Counted from the first letter of the stretch, positions 25,474 to 35,452 are shown. The stretch is DNA of 38,500 bases from Phenylobacterium sp. (GCF_025351295.1 NZ_JANXWD010000103.1:1-38500); one strand, 5' to 3'. The notes: generated from the letters alone by a model not told the origin. Made by a program: numbers and translations.

Positions 25474-27141
25474 ATGAAGCTTGCCCTTCCAGCCGTTACC
25501 GTTGCGCTAACCTTGACGAGCCTGGCCCCCGTGGTCGCCCAGGAAATCTCGGCCCAGCGCCTGTCCGACATCACCCGCGAGCTGGCCTCGGAGCCCTACT
25601 TCGGCCGCGCCCCGGGCGGACCCGGCGAGGCCAGGGCCGTCGATTTCATCGTCGCCCAGTTCAAGGCCCTGGGCCTGCAGCCGGCCGGCGACGACGGCGG
25701 GTGGACGCAGGCCGTGCCGCTCTGGCGCTACCAGACCCAGCCGGGCGGGACCTTCACCTTAAGCGCCGGCGGCAAGGCCAAGGCCCTGCACGAACAGACC
25801 GACCTGCGCATCGAGACCCTGCGGCCCATCGAACGCGTCGCGATCCGCGCGGCGCCGGTCGTCTTCGTCGGCTATGGCGTCACCGCGCCGGAGCGCGGCT
25901 GGGACGACTTCAAGGGCGTCGACCTGAAGGGCAAGATCGCACTCGTCCTGATCAACGATCCCGACTTCGAGGCCCAGCCGGGCGAGCCGGTCGCCGGCAG
26001 GTTCGGCGGTCGGGCCGCGACCTTCTACGGCCGCTGGGTCTACAAGTACGAGGAGGCCGTGCGGCGCGGCGCGCTGGGCATGCTGATCGTCCACGAGACC
26101 GCCGGGGCCGCCTATGGCTGGAACACGGTCGTGGCCTCGAACGGCGAGAATTACGAAGTGGTCCGCAAGGACCCGGCGAAGGAGAAGCTGCTGCTCCAGG
26201 GCTGGATCCAGCGCGATCTCACCGTCGAGCTGTTCAGGGCCGCCGGCCTGGATTTCGAGGCCGAGAAGGTCCGCGCCCGCCGCGCCGACTTCCACCCCGT
26301 GGAGCTGAAAGGCGCAACGTTCTCAGCCGACTACGAGAACCGTTTCACCCAGTTGAAGAGCCAGAACGTGCTGGCGAAACTGCCCGGCGCCAAACGCCCG
26401 GACGAGAGCATCCTCTACGCCGCCCACTGGGACGCCTACGGCCTCGGCCCGGCCAGCGCCGACGGGGCCGTCATGCGCCCCGGCGCTGTCGACGACGCGG
26501 TGGGCGTGGCCGCCGTGACGGAGGTCGCCCGGGCCTTCAAGGCCGTTCCGTCGCCGGACCGCACGATCCTGTTCGCCGCCTGGACCGGCGAGGAGCGTGG
26601 CCTGCTCGGCAGCGAATACTACGCCCAGGCCCACCAGGCCGACCTCGCCCGGATGGTCGCCAACTACACCTTCGACGTGCTGCAGGTCGGTGGGCCGGCC
26701 CGCGACATGGTCCTGGTCGGCGCCGGCCAGAACCAGCTGGAGGCCGGCCTCGCCGCCGCCGCCGCCCGCCACGGCCGCACGATCACCCCGGACCCCCGGC
26801 CCGAGCGCGCCCTCTTCTACCGCGCCGACCATTTCTCGGTGGCCAAGCGCGGCGTGCCGACCCTGCTGTTCATGGGCATGAGCGGCGGCGCCGACCTGAT
26901 CCAGGGCGGCCGCGAGGCCGGCGACAGGTGGGTCGAGGCCTATACCGCGCGCTGCTATCACCAGACCTGCGACCGATGGGACGCCAGCCAGAACTACCAG
27001 GGCGCCGCCGACGACGTGACCCTGGCCTTCGAAGCCGGCCGCGATCTCGCCAACGCCACCATCTGGCCCGACTGGAACGAAGGTTCGGAGTTCAAGCCGA
27101 TCCGGGCGAAGACCGCGGGCCAGCGCGGGGCGAGACCCTAG
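25474..27141 (+). CDS. M28-family metallopeptidase with PA insert, exported
   Basis: The 555-residue protein has a signal peptide ([23 protein letters not shown]). A protease-associated (PA) domain lies at about residues 115-260, interrupting the peptidase as in M28 aminopeptidases. The two-zinc site is visible: His318 (AAHWDAYG), bridging Asp340 (GAVDDAVG), catalytic Glu373 and ligand Glu374 ([11 protein letters not shown]), Asp401 and the histidine in RADHFS. Such enzymes remove N-terminal residues in the periplasm or outside the cell. The stop interlocks with that of the convergent kinase (CTAG, 27138-27141). Confidence 0.93.
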   Translation: MKLALPAVTVALTLTSLAPVVAQEISAQRLSDITRELASEPYFGRAPGGPGEARAVDFIVAQFKALGLQPAGDDGGWTQAVPLWRYQTQPGGTFTLSAGGKAKALHEQTDLRIETLRPIERVAIRAAPVVFVGYGVTAPERGWDDFKGVDLKGKIALVLINDPDFEAQPGEPVAGRFGGRAATFYGRWVYKYEEAVRRGALGMLIVHETAGAAYGWNTVVASNGENYEVVRKDPAKEKLLLQGWIQRDLTVELFRAAGLDFEAEKVRARRADFHPVELKGATFSADYENRFTQLKSQNVLAKLPGAKRPDESILYAAHWDAYGLGPASADGAVMRPGAVDDAVGVAAVTEVARAFKAVPSPDRTILFAAWTGEERGLLGSEYYAQAHQADLARMVANYTFDVLQVGGPARDMVLVGAGQNQLEAGLAAAAARHGRTITPDPRPERALFYRADHFSVAKRGVPTLLFMGMSGGADLIQGGREAGDRWVEAYTARCYHQTCDRWDASQNYQGAADDVTLAFEAGRDLANATIWPDWNEGSEFKPIRAKTAGQRGARP

Positions 27142-28880
27142 GCCGCTGCCGCCTCGTCCCGCGCCAACCGCTGGCGCGCGCAGATCTCCACGATCGCCTC
27201 GATCAGCGCCTGGGGCACGATCGGCTTGGTGGCCACCGCGTCGAAGCCCTTGGCGATCAGGTCGCGGTCGAAGCCCGGCATGGCGTCGGCGGTCAGGGCA
27301 AGGACCGGCTGGTCCCTTGGCCCGGCCTCGCCGGCCCGGATCCGGCGGATCGCTTCCGGCCCGTCCATCCGCGGCATGTGAACGTCCATCAGCACCACGT
27401 CGAAGATCCCGGCGCGCAGGGCGTCCAGCGCCTGGGCGCCGTCGGCCACCGCCGTGACCACGCCGCCCACCGCCTCGACGATCGACCGCGCCACCGCCTG
27501 GTTGATCGGGTTGTCATCGGCGACCAGTACCCGCAGGCCCGACAGGTCGAACACCTCCGGGCCGGCCGGCGCTTCGGCCAGGGCTTCGGCGAGCGGCAGC
27601 TCCAGCCGGAAGCGGAAGGTCGAGCCCAGGCCCGGTTGACTCTCGGCCTCGATCGTCCCGCCCATCAGCGCGGCGAACTGGCGGCAGATCGACAGGCCCA
27701 GGCCGGTCCCGCCGAACTGGCGCGCGGTCGCCGCGTCGGCCTGGGTAAACGGCTCGAACACCCGGGCCTGCTGTTCCGGCGTCATGCCCACGCCGGTGTC
27801 GCAGACCGCGAACTCGATCGTGCAGGCGTCGCCCAGGGTCACGACGCTGGTCAGTCGCACCCGCACGGAGCCCTGCGCCGTGAACTTCAGCGCGTTGGAG
27901 ACCAGATTGGTCAGCACCTGGCGCAGGCGAGTCGGATCGCCGACGACATGGCGCGGCGCCTGGGCGGCGATCTCCAGGTCGAGGTCCACGCCCTTCTCGC
28001 GCGCCGTGTCCGCCCACAGCGCCACCGTGCGCTCGGTGAGCGTGTGCAGGTCGAACGGCGCATGTTCCAGCTCGAACTTGCCCGCCTCGATCTTCGACAG
28101 GTCGAGCAGGTCGTTGAGGATGGTCATCAGCCCCTCGCCCGAGCTGACCAGCATATCCACCTGCCGCCGCTGGCGCGCGCCCAGCTTCGACTGGTGCAGC
28201 GCCCGCGCCATGCCCAGCACCCCGTTCATCGGCGTGCGCAGCTCATGGCTCATCATCGCCAGGAAGGCGGACTTCGCGGCGTTCGCGCCCTCGGCCCGCT
28301 CGGTCTGGGCTTCCAGCGCCTGGCGCGTCTCGCGCAGCTGGCGGGCGTGCATGACATTGTCGCGGGTGTCGTTGGCCAGGTAGAGCAGCGCCACGGCGAC
28401 GCTCACCGAGACATTCACCAGTTGCGCGCCTTCGAACCCGCCCAGCACCGCCGGGAGCGTCACCAGCGTCACCGCCGGGAGCACCCCGAAGCCGAGCGCC
28501 GCGGCCAGCGACTTGAACGACATGTTCTGGGCCACGATCAGCATCGAGCAGAGCTGCACCAGGGCCACCACTTGGCCGGCGCGCCCGCCCGCCCGCCAGT
28601 AGGCCACCGCCATCGCGGTCCAGACGAGGCTGGTGGCGATCACGCCGGCCAGCCGCAGGAGGGCCAGCGCGCAGCTGTCCGGGCGCGGGCGGTTGACCCA
28701 CAGGCTGTAGGCCTCGATCAGCATCATGCCCGAGAAGGCGACGACGCCCGCCGGCCAGCCGAGGTTCGCCCCCAGCAGCAGCGCCCCTGCCACCGAGATC
28801 AACAGGCGCGGCCCCAACGTGCGCGCCGTGTCGCCCGCCATGATCGCCAGCCCTTCGCCGAACGGCGCAGCCCCACGCAT
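27138..28880 (-). CDS. Membrane-bound hybrid histidine kinase / receiver
   Basis: The 580-residue protein has about six hydrophobic segments in its first 180 residues (a membrane sensor with little periplasmic loop) and then a coiled region. The phosphorylated His212 is in [14 protein letters not shown]. The ATPase domain has [17 protein letters not shown] and [11 protein letters not shown]-terminal receiver has the acidic pair VADDN and phospho-acceptor Asp499 ([11 protein letters not shown]), followed by the TADAMP and TKPI motifs. Phosphate would pass from His212 to Asp499 and then to a partner. No response regulator with a DNA-binding domain lies nearby. Signal unknown. Confidence 0.94.
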   Translation of the reverse strand: MRGAAPFGEGLAIMAGDTARTLGPRLLISVAGALLLGANLGWPAGVVAFSGMMLIEAYSLWVNRPRPDSCALALLRLAGVIATSLVWTAMAVAYWRAGGRAGQVVALVQLCSMLIVAQNMSFKSLAAALGFGVLPAVTLVTLPAVLGGFEGAQLVNVSVSVAVALLYLANDTRDNVMHARQLRETRQALEAQTERAEGANAAKSAFLAMMSHELRTPMNGVLGMARALHQSKLGARQRRQVDMLVSSGEGLMTILNDLLDLSKIEAGKFELEHAPFDLHTLTERTVALWADTAREKGVDLDLEIAAQAPRHVVGDPTRLRQVLTNLVSNALKFTAQGSVRVRLTSVVTLGDACTIEFAVCDTGVGMTPEQQARVFEPFTQADAATARQFGGTGLGLSICRQFAALMGGTIEAESQPGLGSTFRFRLELPLAEALAEAPAGPEVFDLSGLRVLVADDNPINQAVARSIVEAVGGVVTAVADGAQALDALRAGIFDVVLMDVHMPRMDGPEAIRRIRAGEAGPRDQPVLALTADAMPGFDRDLIAKGFDAVATKPIVPQALIEAIVEICARQRLARDEAAAA

Positions 28881-29036
28881 CGATCAAGTCACCTCTTCCC
28901 CCCGGCAGCTTGCGCGCGGCGACCCTTCGATCCCGTTAATCGCGGTTATCTCGAGGGCGCGACCGCCTGACGTCGTCGTTCAGGCACGGTTCAGGCGCGC
29001 TGCGCGTTAATAACGTTCGCAATGCAAGGAGGCCCC

Positions 29037-29441
29037 ATGCGCAAGATCATCACCTCGGTTCTCGCCGCCGTGACATTCGGCGGCGCCCTGGCCGCAGCCG
29101 CCGCCCCGGCACAGGCCCGCGACTACGATCGCGGCGACTATTATCGGCACGGTCACCACGGCGGCGGAAACACCGCGGCGATCGCCGGGATCGCCGGGAT
29201 CGCGGGCCTGGCCCTGGGCGCGGCCCTGTCAAGCCGGGGCGGCGGCAATCACGGCTACGCCAGCAGCGGCTATGCCTACCGCAACGGCTACAGCTACGAC
29301 CCGCGCTACGACAGCTATCGCGGCGACTACTACGGCGACGGCTACTACGCCCGGCCCGAGCGCATCTGCATCAGCCATGAGCGCGTCTGGGACCCCTATA
29401 TCGAGCGCAACGTGAGCATCGAGCGCCGCTATCCCTGCTAG
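29037..29441 (+). CDS. Small secreted Gly/Tyr-rich protein
   Basis: AAGGAGG (29026-29032) supports the ATG at 29037 rather than the one at 29022. The 134-residue precursor has a signal peptide (MRKIITSVLAAVTFGGALAAAAAPAQA). A Gly/Ala hydrophobic stretch (AAIAGIAGIAGLALGAALSS) is followed by a Tyr-Gly-Asp-rich region (SGYAYRNGYSYDPRYDSYRGDYYG). The tail has two cysteines in ICISHERVWDP and RRYPC. It resembles small glycine-zipper envelope proteins common in alphaproteobacteria. No function is known. An AT-richer 156-bp gap upstream (28881-29036), with GTTAATAAC at 29006-29014, may hold its promoter. Confidence 0.8.
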   Translation: MRKIITSVLAAVTFGGALAAAAAPAQARDYDRGDYYRHGHHGGGNTAAIAGIAGIAGLALGAALSSRGGGNHGYASSGYAYRNGYSYDPRYDSYRGDYYGDGYYARPERICISHERVWDPYIERNVSIERRYPC

Positions 29442-29470
29442 GGTCCGTGCCCCATCCCGCTCGTCCTGGC

Positions 29471-29569
29471 GAAGGCCGGGATCCAGATAGAAGGGCTCAG
29501 ATGTGGGCTCAAGGCGCGCCGGTCCCGGCCAACCCGCGTCTCAGATATCGGATGTGGGTCCCGGCCTTC
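29471..29569. repeat. Third palindromic element, cut at one side by a transposon end
   Basis: GAAGGCCGGGATCCA (29471-29485) and TGGGTCCCGGCCTTC (29555-29569) are inverted copies with one mismatch, 99 bp end to end. They carry the GGCCGGGATCC core also seen in the elements at 2-140 and 3324-3457. The outer part that should follow the right arm is missing: from 29572 the sequence is a transposon end. Confidence 0.65.
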
Positions 29570-29571
29570 CA

Positions 29572-29903
29572 GGCTGTGTGAGAAGTCGGTGCGGCGGGTT
29601 TGAGGGTCAGCGCGAGCGGGGGCCCATCAGGCGGCCCGGAGCTTGGCGATGAGGCGGGTGGCCCCGATGATGGCGATGACCCGCTGCAGATTGAAGGTCA
29701 GGACGTCGAGGGCCAGCTCGGCCTTGGCCTTTTTGAGGCCGCGGAGCAGGAACCGCGGATAGCCCATCCGCTGTTTGATGACGCCGAAGGGGTGTTCGGC
29801 CAGGCATCGCCGCTGTTTCATGAGGGCGGGGTTCGCCCTCTGGTGCATGACGTCCTTGGCGGTCTCGTCGTAGCCGCGGGCGAGGCTGCGGCTCTCGGCC
29901 TTG
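29572..29903 (-). mobile_element. Truncated insertion sequence (transposase C-terminus and one end)
   Basis: The right edge of the remnant carries GGCTGTGTGAGAAG at 29572, of the type found at the ends of IS5/IS1182-like elements. The coding part (29627-29902) is only the last 91 residues of a transposase. The 5' two thirds, the other inverted repeat and the target duplication are gone. It joins the EthD gene at about 29903. The element can no longer move by itself. Confidence 0.7.
29627..29902 (-). pseudogene. C-terminal fragment of an IS1182/IS5-like transposase
   Basis: The fragment reads KDVMHQRANPALMKQRRCLAEHPFGVIKQRMGYPRFLLRGLKKAKAE in four to five blocks (each shorter here than the whole), the conserved tail of DDE transposases of the IS1182 type. 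The catalytic glutamate lies in the AEHPFG segment (CLAEHPFGVIK). The first two catalytic aspartates and the N-terminal domain are absent, and there is no start codon of its own. Confidence 0.8.
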
Positions 29904-30224
29904 GTGCTCGATGAACCGCCGTTCGTCCTCGAGCAGCAATGCGGCCGCCGCCTGGGCCTCCGGGCGGCGGCCGTTTTCGGCCAGCGCCTCCAGGCTGTCG
30001 AACCAGAGCTCGGCCACGCCGTCGAACTCATCCGGGGCCTCGCGGCTGGCGCGAAGCCCCGTATGGGTGTCCACCGGCAGGCTGTGCAACTGGACATAGC
30101 GACGAATCCGCAGCGTTTCCACCACGCTGGCCACCAGCGGCGCATGGGTCCCGAACCAGCAGGCCTGGAAGGCCCCGCGGGTCAGATGCGGCAGGCGGAC
30201 GAGGCAGAACGTAAGCTTGATCAT
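29904..30224 (-). pseudogene. EthD-domain protein gene, 3' end replaced by a transposon remnant
   Basis: The ATG at 30224 follows GGGAGG by 9 nt and starts MIKLTFCLVRLPHLTRGAFQ, the hallmark of EthD-domain proteins (small ferredoxin-like dimeric folds). It continues with THAPLV, RRYVQLHSL, DGVAELWFDS and LLLEDERRFIEH over 107 residues. In intact relatives a WLAEE-type tail follows. Here the frame runs on through transposon DNA out of the transposase frame to 29607, giving a 205-residue chimera. The product is probably non-functional, although the ribosome could still make it. EthD proteins are linked to ether or polyketide breakdown; the role here is unknown. Confidence 0.78.
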
Positions 30225-30332
30225 GGCAGATGGCCTCCCATCCGGATCCTAGCACGCGAACGGCGCTCGCCAGCCCCGCAGGGTCACGCTACCGTAGGGT
30301 GCAAGCGGGCGCGATTTGGGGGCCACCGGACC

Positions 30333-31790
30333 ATGTCCGAAAAGCTCAGGGCGGAGAATGAGCGCCTGGCCGCCCGCGTGGCGGACCTGGAAGCCCAGCT
30401 CGCCGCCAAGCCGCCGATCGATCGCATCAGCCTCTATCGCATGGCCCAGAACGCGCCATGGGGCGTTATGGCGATCAACCCCGAGGGCGTGATCGACTAC
30501 GCCAATCCCGCCTTCCAGCGCTGGCTGACCCAGCCTGCCCCGGCCTGGGGCCTGCGTCGCCAGGACGCCGTCGCCCCGCAGTTCCTCGCCGTCATGCAGG
30601 CGCCCTTCGACGCCGCCTTGCAGGGTGTTCCGCATGAGAGCGACGTCAGTCTGCGCGATGTGTCCGGCGAACTGCGCGAGATGCACATGCACATCATGCC
30701 GCGCGGCACGACCGCGACGGGCATCACCGGCGCCATCGTCAGCCTCTACGACGTCACCGAAACCCAGGCCCTGGACCGCTCGGTGCGCGAGAACGAGGCC
30801 CGTCTGGGCCACATCAACGCCGTCGTCCCCAGCGTCATCTATATCTACGACACCGAGATCGGCTGCCCGATCTGGTTCGGCGGACGGGTCGTCCAGGTGC
30901 TGGGCTATACCGCCGACGAGATCGCCGAACGCCCCGAGGAACTGCGTGGCCGGCTGGTCCACCCCGATGACCTGCCCAAGGTGATGGCCCGCATCGAGCA
31001 GCTGGCCCAGCGTCCGGACGGCGAGGTGGGCGAGTTGGAGTTCCGCATCCTGCGCCGCGACGGCGCCTTCCGCTGGGTGCTGGACCGCGCGGTGGTGTTC
31101 GAGCGCACCCCGGACGGCCGCGTGCTGAAGACCCTCAGCGCCGCCATCGACATCGACGACCGCCGGCGCGCAGAGGAACGGCGCACCACCCTGATCAACG
31201 AGCTGAACCACCGGGTAAAGAACACCCTGGCGGCCGTCCAGTCGATCGCCCGCCAGACCCTGCGCCATGGCCGGCCGCCGGAGCTGACGGTCGAGCTGTT
31301 CACCGACCGCCTGGTCGCGCTTTCCGCCGCCCACGACGTCCTGACCCGCGAGAACTGGGAGGGCGCGGGCCTGCACGAGATCGTTGACGGCGCGCTGAAG
31401 CCGTTCGAGGCCCACGGCGAGGGTCGCATCGCCGTCGCCGGGCCGGAGGTGCGCCTGGGCTCGCGCGCCGCCCTGGCCCTGGCGATGGCCCTGCACGAAC
31501 TGGCCACCAACGCGGTCAAATACGGCGCCCTCAGCGGCGAGGCCGGCAAGGTCGCCCTGACCTGGCGCGCCCACCAGGCGGCCGGCGCGGCCCGGCTCGA
31601 GCTGGAATGGCGCGAGAGCGGCGGGCCGCGGGTCGCGCCGCCCACCAGCTCGGGCTTCGGCTCGCGGCTGCTGACCCAGGGCCTGGCTGCCGACCTCGCC
31701 GGCGCCGCCGAACTGAACTTCGCCCCCGACGGCCTGGTCTGCCGCATCACCGCGCCCCTGGAAGCGACGCCGCTGCTGGAACTGGCCTAA
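30333..31790 (+). CDS. HWE-family sensor histidine kinase with two PAS domains
   Basis: The ATG at 30333 gives 485 residues, starting with a short coiled coil (KLRAENERLAARVADLEAQL). PAS domains follow at about 30-140 and 165-275; the second has the PAS_3 features WFGGRVVQVLGYTADEI and HPDDL. The phospho-acceptor is His293 in LNHRVKNTLAAVQ. The ATPase domain has HELATNAVKYGALS and the defining W-x-E in LEWRESGG (near residue 426). There is no transmembrane helix, so it is a cytoplasmic sensor. HWE kinases are enriched in alphaproteobacteria and often feed single-domain or PhyR-type regulators. A receiver protein is encoded 277 bp downstream. Confidence 0.93.
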   Translation: MSEKLRAENERLAARVADLEAQLAAKPPIDRISLYRMAQNAPWGVMAINPEGVIDYANPAFQRWLTQPAPAWGLRRQDAVAPQFLAVMQAPFDAALQGVPHESDVSLRDVSGELREMHMHIMPRGTTATGITGAIVSLYDVTETQALDRSVRENEARLGHINAVVPSVIYIYDTEIGCPIWFGGRVVQVLGYTADEIAERPEELRGRLVHPDDLPKVMARIEQLAQRPDGEVGELEFRILRRDGAFRWVLDRAVVFERTPDGRVLKTLSAAIDIDDRRRAEERRTTLINELNHRVKNTLAAVQSIARQTLRHGRPPELTVELFTDRLVALSAAHDVLTRENWEGAGLHEIVDGALKPFEAHGEGRIAVAGPEVRLGSRAALALAMALHELATNAVKYGALSGEAGKVALTWRAHQAAGAARLELEWRESGGPRVAPPTSSGFGSRLLTQGLAADLAGAAELNFAPDGLVCRITAPLEATPLLELA

Positions 31791-31833
31791 GGGGCCGCAT
31801 TCGTCGGCGGCCTCGGCAGACTCCCGCCAAGCA

Positions 31834-31862
31834 TTGACTGCGAATACCGCTGTTACTTAATG
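31834..31862 (+). promoter_or_regulatory. Possible promoter in the kinase-receiver gap
   Basis: TTGACT (31834-31839) stands 17 nt before TTAATG (31857-31862; CTTAAT overlaps it). The 277-bp gap is AT-richer than its surroundings and contains no ORF of note, so it is a good place for regulation of the downstream receiver gene. The leader would be about 200 nt. No operator was identified. Confidence 0.35.
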
Positions 31863-32067
31863 GCCGTAACCTTGCAACCATGAAGCGATTGCGGAACAAC
31901 TGACTTTGGCCGGTGACGCTTTCTCTGCCCGGGCCTCGGATGAAACCTGCGCGCAGGCCGCGATTAACGCGGATTCAGCATTTCTGTTGTTCATACCTTA
32001 AACCCCGGGGCGCACGGTCAACCCGTAATCGGGCGCACTCCACCGCGCCGCCCTCCGGAGCCAACCC

Positions 32068-32499
32068 GTGTCGCACAACCCGGGATTGGACGGCAGGCCC
32101 CTGAAGGTCCTGCACGTCGACGACGATCCGATGAACCTGCGCGTCGTGCAGGAGATCCTGGGCGCCTTTGGCCACCAGGCGGTGATGGCCTGTTCCGGCC
32201 GCGAGGCCCTGGACCGGCTGGCGGTCGAAAGCTTCGACATCGTCCTGCTCGACATCCACATGCCCGGGATGACCGGCGTCGAGGTGATTTCCGAGCTGCG
32301 CGCCAGCGCCGGTCCGCAGCGCTCCGTACCGGTCATCGCGCTCACGGCCGACGTCTATTCCCGCCGGCCCGCCGAATATATCGCGCTGGGGTTCAACGAC
32401 TTCGTCTCCAAGCCGATCCTGGTGTCCGGCCTGATGGCCTCGGTCAAGCGGCTCACCGCCGTGGCGTTTCCCGGCGCCCTCATCAGCCGCGCCGGTTAG
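32068..32499 (+). CDS. Single-domain response regulator
   Basis: A GTG at 32068 starts a 143-residue protein that is one receiver domain plus short tails. The acidic cluster is in VLHVDDDP, the phospho-acceptor is Asp62 (VLLDIHMPG), and the conserved Thr and Lys are in ALTAD and VSKPI. There is no output domain, so it acts by binding another protein or as a phosphate relay. The HWE kinase upstream and the hybrid kinase at 27138 are possible partners. Homology alone cannot choose between them. Confidence 0.92.
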   Translation: MSHNPGLDGRPLKVLHVDDDPMNLRVVQEILGAFGHQAVMACSGREALDRLAVESFDIVLLDIHMPGMTGVEVISELRASAGPQRSVPVIALTADVYSRRPAEYIALGFNDFVSKPILVSGLMASVKRLTAVAFPGALISRAG

Positions 32500-32536
32500 G
32501 ACGGATCGACATTCAGCTGCCGCCGACGGCCTTAGC

Positions 32537-32667
32537 TTCTCCTCACCGGTAGGGGGAGGGGGACCGCCCGAAGGGGGGTGGAGGGGGACCGCCGCCGCCG
32601 AGACCTATCCCGCAAGCCCCCTCCACCATGCTGCGCAGGGTCCCCCTCCCCCTGCGGGTGAGGAGAA
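32537..32667. repeat. Palindromic element of a second type, between convergent genes
   Basis: Outer arms of 29 bp (32537-32565 and 32639-32667) are inverted copies with two mismatches, built on AGGGGGAGGGGGACC. An inner dyad GGTGGAGGGGG / CCCCCTCCACC (32577-32587 and 32617-32627) is perfect. The sequence differs from the three CCGGCC-type elements. It lies 38 bp after the receiver gene and 33 bp before the end of dctA, so it may end both transcripts. Confidence 0.85.
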
Positions 32668-32699
32668 CGCGGCGGCCTCCGGCTCAATGTCGATTGGCT

Positions 32700-34031
32700 C
32701 TAGTTCGCGTCGGCCTCGGTCCCGACCGGGAACAGGGCTGGCCCCGGCTGGCCGTTCAGCGCCGCGGCCAGGGCGACGCGGTCCAATTGGCCCTCCCAGC
32801 GGGACACCACCAGGGTCGCCACCGCGTTGCCCATGAAGTTGGTCAGCGCCCGGCACTCGCTCATGAACCGGTCGACGCCCAGGATCAGCGCCATCCCGGC
32901 CACCGGAACGGTGTCCACCACCTGCAGGGTGGCCGCCAGCGTAATGAAGCCAGCTCCCGTGACCCCCGCCGCGCCCTTGGAACTGGCCATGGCCACGCTC
33001 AGCAGCAGGAGCTGCTGCGGCAGGGTCAGCTGGATCCCCAGGGCCTGGGCTATGAACAGCGCCGCCAGCGTCATGTAGATGTTGGTGCCGTCGAGATTGA
33101 AGCTGTAGCCGGTGGGCACCACCAGGCCCACGACCGACTTGGCCGCCCCTGCCCGCTCCAGCTTCTCCAGCAGGCTGGGCAGCGCCGCCTCGGACGACGC
33201 CGTGCCCAGCACCAGCAGCAACTCGGCCTTCAGGTAGCGGATCAGCTTCAGGATCGAGAAGCCGTTCAGCCAGCCGATGATCCCCAGCACCCCCAGCACG
33301 AAGACGATCGAGGTGCCGTAGAAGGTCGCCACCAGGGCCGCCAGGCTGGCGACGGAGCCGATCCCATACTTGCCCACCGTGAAGGCGAACGCCCCGAAGG
33401 CCCCGATCGGCGCGGCACGCATGAAGATCGCCACCAGCCGGAACACCGCCTGGCCCAGCGACTCCAGCACCGCCAGCGCCGGCGCGCCCCGCTCGCCGAT
33501 CATCGCCAGGGCGATGCCGAACGGGATCGAGAAGAACAGCACCTGCAGGATGTTGCCATCCAGGAACGCCCCCACCACCGAGGTCGGAATGATCTCGACC
33601 AGGAAGCCTACGGGCGTGAGGTCGTGCGCCTTGGCGGTGAATTCCTTGACCTTGGTGGGGTCCAGGCTGGCCGGGTCGATGTGCATCCCGGCCCCGGGAT
33701 GGATCACATTGGCCACGGTCAGGCCCAGGATCAGGGCGAAGGTCGAGACCACGAAGAAATAGATGAACGCCTTGACCGCCACCCCGCCGGCCTTGCCCAG
33801 GTCGCGCATGCCGGCGATGCCGGTCACCACGGTCAGGAATATCACCGGGGCGATGATCATCTTCACCAGCTTGATGAAGGCGTCGCCCAGCGGCTTCAGC
33901 GCCTGGCCGGTCTGCGGCGCGAAATAGCCGATCAGGGCGCCCAGGACGATCGCAGTCAGGACTTGCAGATAGAGCTGTGTCCACCAGGGCCCACGCGTCG
34001 GCAACCCTGCGCTCGTCACCGTACCCGCCAC
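32700..34031 (-). CDS. dctA: C4-dicarboxylate transporter DctA
   Basis: A GGGGGA ribosome-binding site lies 5 nt before a GTG at 34031, giving 443 residues, close to the usual 430-445. The protein is an inner-membrane symporter of the glutamate/dicarboxylate-sodium family that takes up succinate, fumarate and malate. Diagnostic segments are [31 protein letters not shown] and the serine-rich [13 protein letters not shown] re-entrant loop. A longer in-frame reading (to 34412) extends into the next gene and is not used. There is no DctB/DctD pair in the window. Confidence 0.93.
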   Translation of the reverse strand: MAGTVTSAGLPTRGPWWTQLYLQVLTAIVLGALIGYFAPQTGQALKPLGDAFIKLVKMIIAPVIFLTVVTGIAGMRDLGKAGGVAVKAFIYFFVVSTFALILGLTVANVIHPGAGMHIDPASLDPTKVKEFTAKAHDLTPVGFLVEIIPTSVVGAFLDGNILQVLFFSIPFGIALAMIGERGAPALAVLESLGQAVFRLVAIFMRAAPIGAFGAFAFTVGKYGIGSVASLAALVATFYGTSIVFVLGVLGIIGWLNGFSILKLIRYLKAELLLVLGTASSEAALPSLLEKLERAGAAKSVVGLVVPTGYSFNLDGTNIYMTLAALFIAQALGIQLTLPQQLLLLSVAMASSKGAAGVTGAGFITLAATLQVVDTVPVAGMALILGVDRFMSECRALTNFMGNAVATLVVSRWEGQLDRVALAAALNGQPGPALFPVGTEADAN

Positions 34032-34191
34032 GCGATTCCCCCGTCGTCCTGCCCGGCGCAGCCTAGCGTAGATCGCGACCGGCGACACCGTGCCGCCGCA
34101 ACGCCCGCGAAACCGTTGGCCCCCATGTCGGAGCCGGGGGATGCTGGCGCCGAGAGAGTCCGCAGGACGGACCCGCCTGGGGAGGCTTCCA

Positions 34192-35442
34192 ATGCAGATG
34201 TTCGATCGCCGCGGTCTGATGTTCGCCGGCGCCGGGGCCGCCGCCGCGGCCGCCCTGCCCGCCTGGGCCAGGATCGCGGTCCAGCCCCCGGCCTCGGCCG
34301 GTTTCACCGCCGCCGGCATCGCCGACCTGAACGCCAGGATGCATGCCCTGGTGGACAGCCAGAAGCTGGCCGGCGTCGTCACCCTGCTGGCCCGCCACGG
34401 CAAGGTGGTCAACCTGGACGCCTACGGGAAGCAGGACATCTCGGGTGCTGCGCCGATGGCCGCCGGTTCGATATTCCGCATCGCCTCGATGACCAAGCCG
34501 ATCTGCGGCGTGGCGATGATGCAGCTCTGGGAACAGGGCAAATGGAAGCTGGACGACCCCGTCGCCAAGTTCGTCCCCGAGTTCGCCGGCCTGAAGGTCC
34601 GCACCAAGGACGGCGGGCTGGTCGACCAGGCCCGGCCGATGACCATGGCCCAGCTGATGAGCCACACCGCCGGCTTCGGGACCAACGCCGACTACGAGCC
34701 CGAGAAGCTGAACGCGACCAACCTGCAGGGCATGATCGACAAGCTCGCCAAACTGCCGCTCTACAGCCAGCCGGGCACGGACTGGTCCTACGGGCCCTGC
34801 GTCAACATCCAGGGCTACATCGTCGAGAAACTGTCCGGCCACGACCTCGCCGACTATCTGCAGGCCCACATCCTCAGCCCGCTGAAGATGCCCGACACCC
34901 AGTTCTGGGTGGACCCGTCCAAGGTCGCCCGGGCCGTGCGCATCCACACCTATGCCGACGGCAGGATCGTCCCGGCCGGCGAACAGCGGGTGCAGACCGC
35001 CAAGCCCGCCTTCCTGGCCGGCTCCGGTGGCCTCTTTTCGACGGCGCCCGACTACTACCGGTTCTGCCAGGCACTGCTGAATGGCGGTGAGCTGGAAGGC
35101 GCCCGGGTGCTGAAGCCCGCGACCGTCAAGCTGATGCGCAAATCGGTCCTGCAGCCGGGCGTCGGCGTCGACCTCTACGGCCCGGTGCAGAAGGGGCTGG
35201 GCTTCGGCCTGGATTTCGCGGTCCACGAACGGCCGGCCGAGAGCGGCCTGCCGCAGGGGATCGACAGCTTCTGGTGGGGCGGCGCGTTCGGCACCTGGTT
35301 CTGGATCGATCCGACCAACGACATCGTCTTCGTGGGCATGATCCAGAACCTCAACGGCTCGGTCCCCGGCGGCGGCACGCCCGACGTGCGGACGATCTCG
35401 CCCAACGCCGTCTACGCCGCCCTCAGCGACCGCAAGGCGTGA
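34192..35442 (+). CDS. Beta-lactamase-family serine hydrolase, Tat-exported
   Basis: TGGGGAGG (34178-34185) precedes the ATG at 34192, giving 416 residues. The N-terminus ([26 protein letters not shown]) is a Tat-like signal with RR. The penicillin-binding/class C fold has the active-site serine in SMTK (Ser99, Lys102) and a tyrosine in WSYGPCVN (Tyr200); the third motif is WGGAFGT instead of KTG/HTG. These traits point to an esterase or peptidase of the group, rather than a true beta-lactamase. The gene is divergent from dctA with 160 bp between. The substrate is unknown. Confidence 0.9.
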   Translation: MQMFDRRGLMFAGAGAAAAAALPAWARIAVQPPASAGFTAAGIADLNARMHALVDSQKLAGVVTLLARHGKVVNLDAYGKQDISGAAPMAAGSIFRIASMTKPICGVAMMQLWEQGKWKLDDPVAKFVPEFAGLKVRTKDGGLVDQARPMTMAQLMSHTAGFGTNADYEPEKLNATNLQGMIDKLAKLPLYSQPGTDWSYGPCVNIQGYIVEKLSGHDLADYLQAHILSPLKMPDTQFWVDPSKVARAVRIHTYADGRIVPAGEQRVQTAKPAFLAGSGGLFSTAPDYYRFCQALLNGGELEGARVLKPATVKLMRKSVLQPGVGVDLYGPVQKGLGFGLDFAVHERPAESGLPQGIDSFWWGGAFGTWFWIDPTNDIVFVGMIQNLNGSVPGGGTPDVRTISPNAVYAALSDRKA

Positions 35443-35452
35443 CGGCGCTGGC

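Noticed and set aside
25701..28970. A 1089-codon plus-strand frame over the M28 and kinase genes
   Set aside because: It crosses two well-supported genes, one in each orientation, and has Arg/Gly/Pro-rich sequence with no domain. It is open only because stop codons are rare at this GC content.
31863..31940. A possible EcfG (general stress) promoter from GGAAC near 31892
   Set aside because: The nearest CGTT-like match is CGCTT with about 19 nt spacing, which does not fit the GGAAC-N16/17-CGTT pattern.
32628..35090. An 820-codon plus-strand frame over dctA and the serine hydrolase
   Set aside because: It begins in a palindromic element, runs antisense through DctA and then in the wrong frame of the hydrolase. 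It has no recognisable protein segment.
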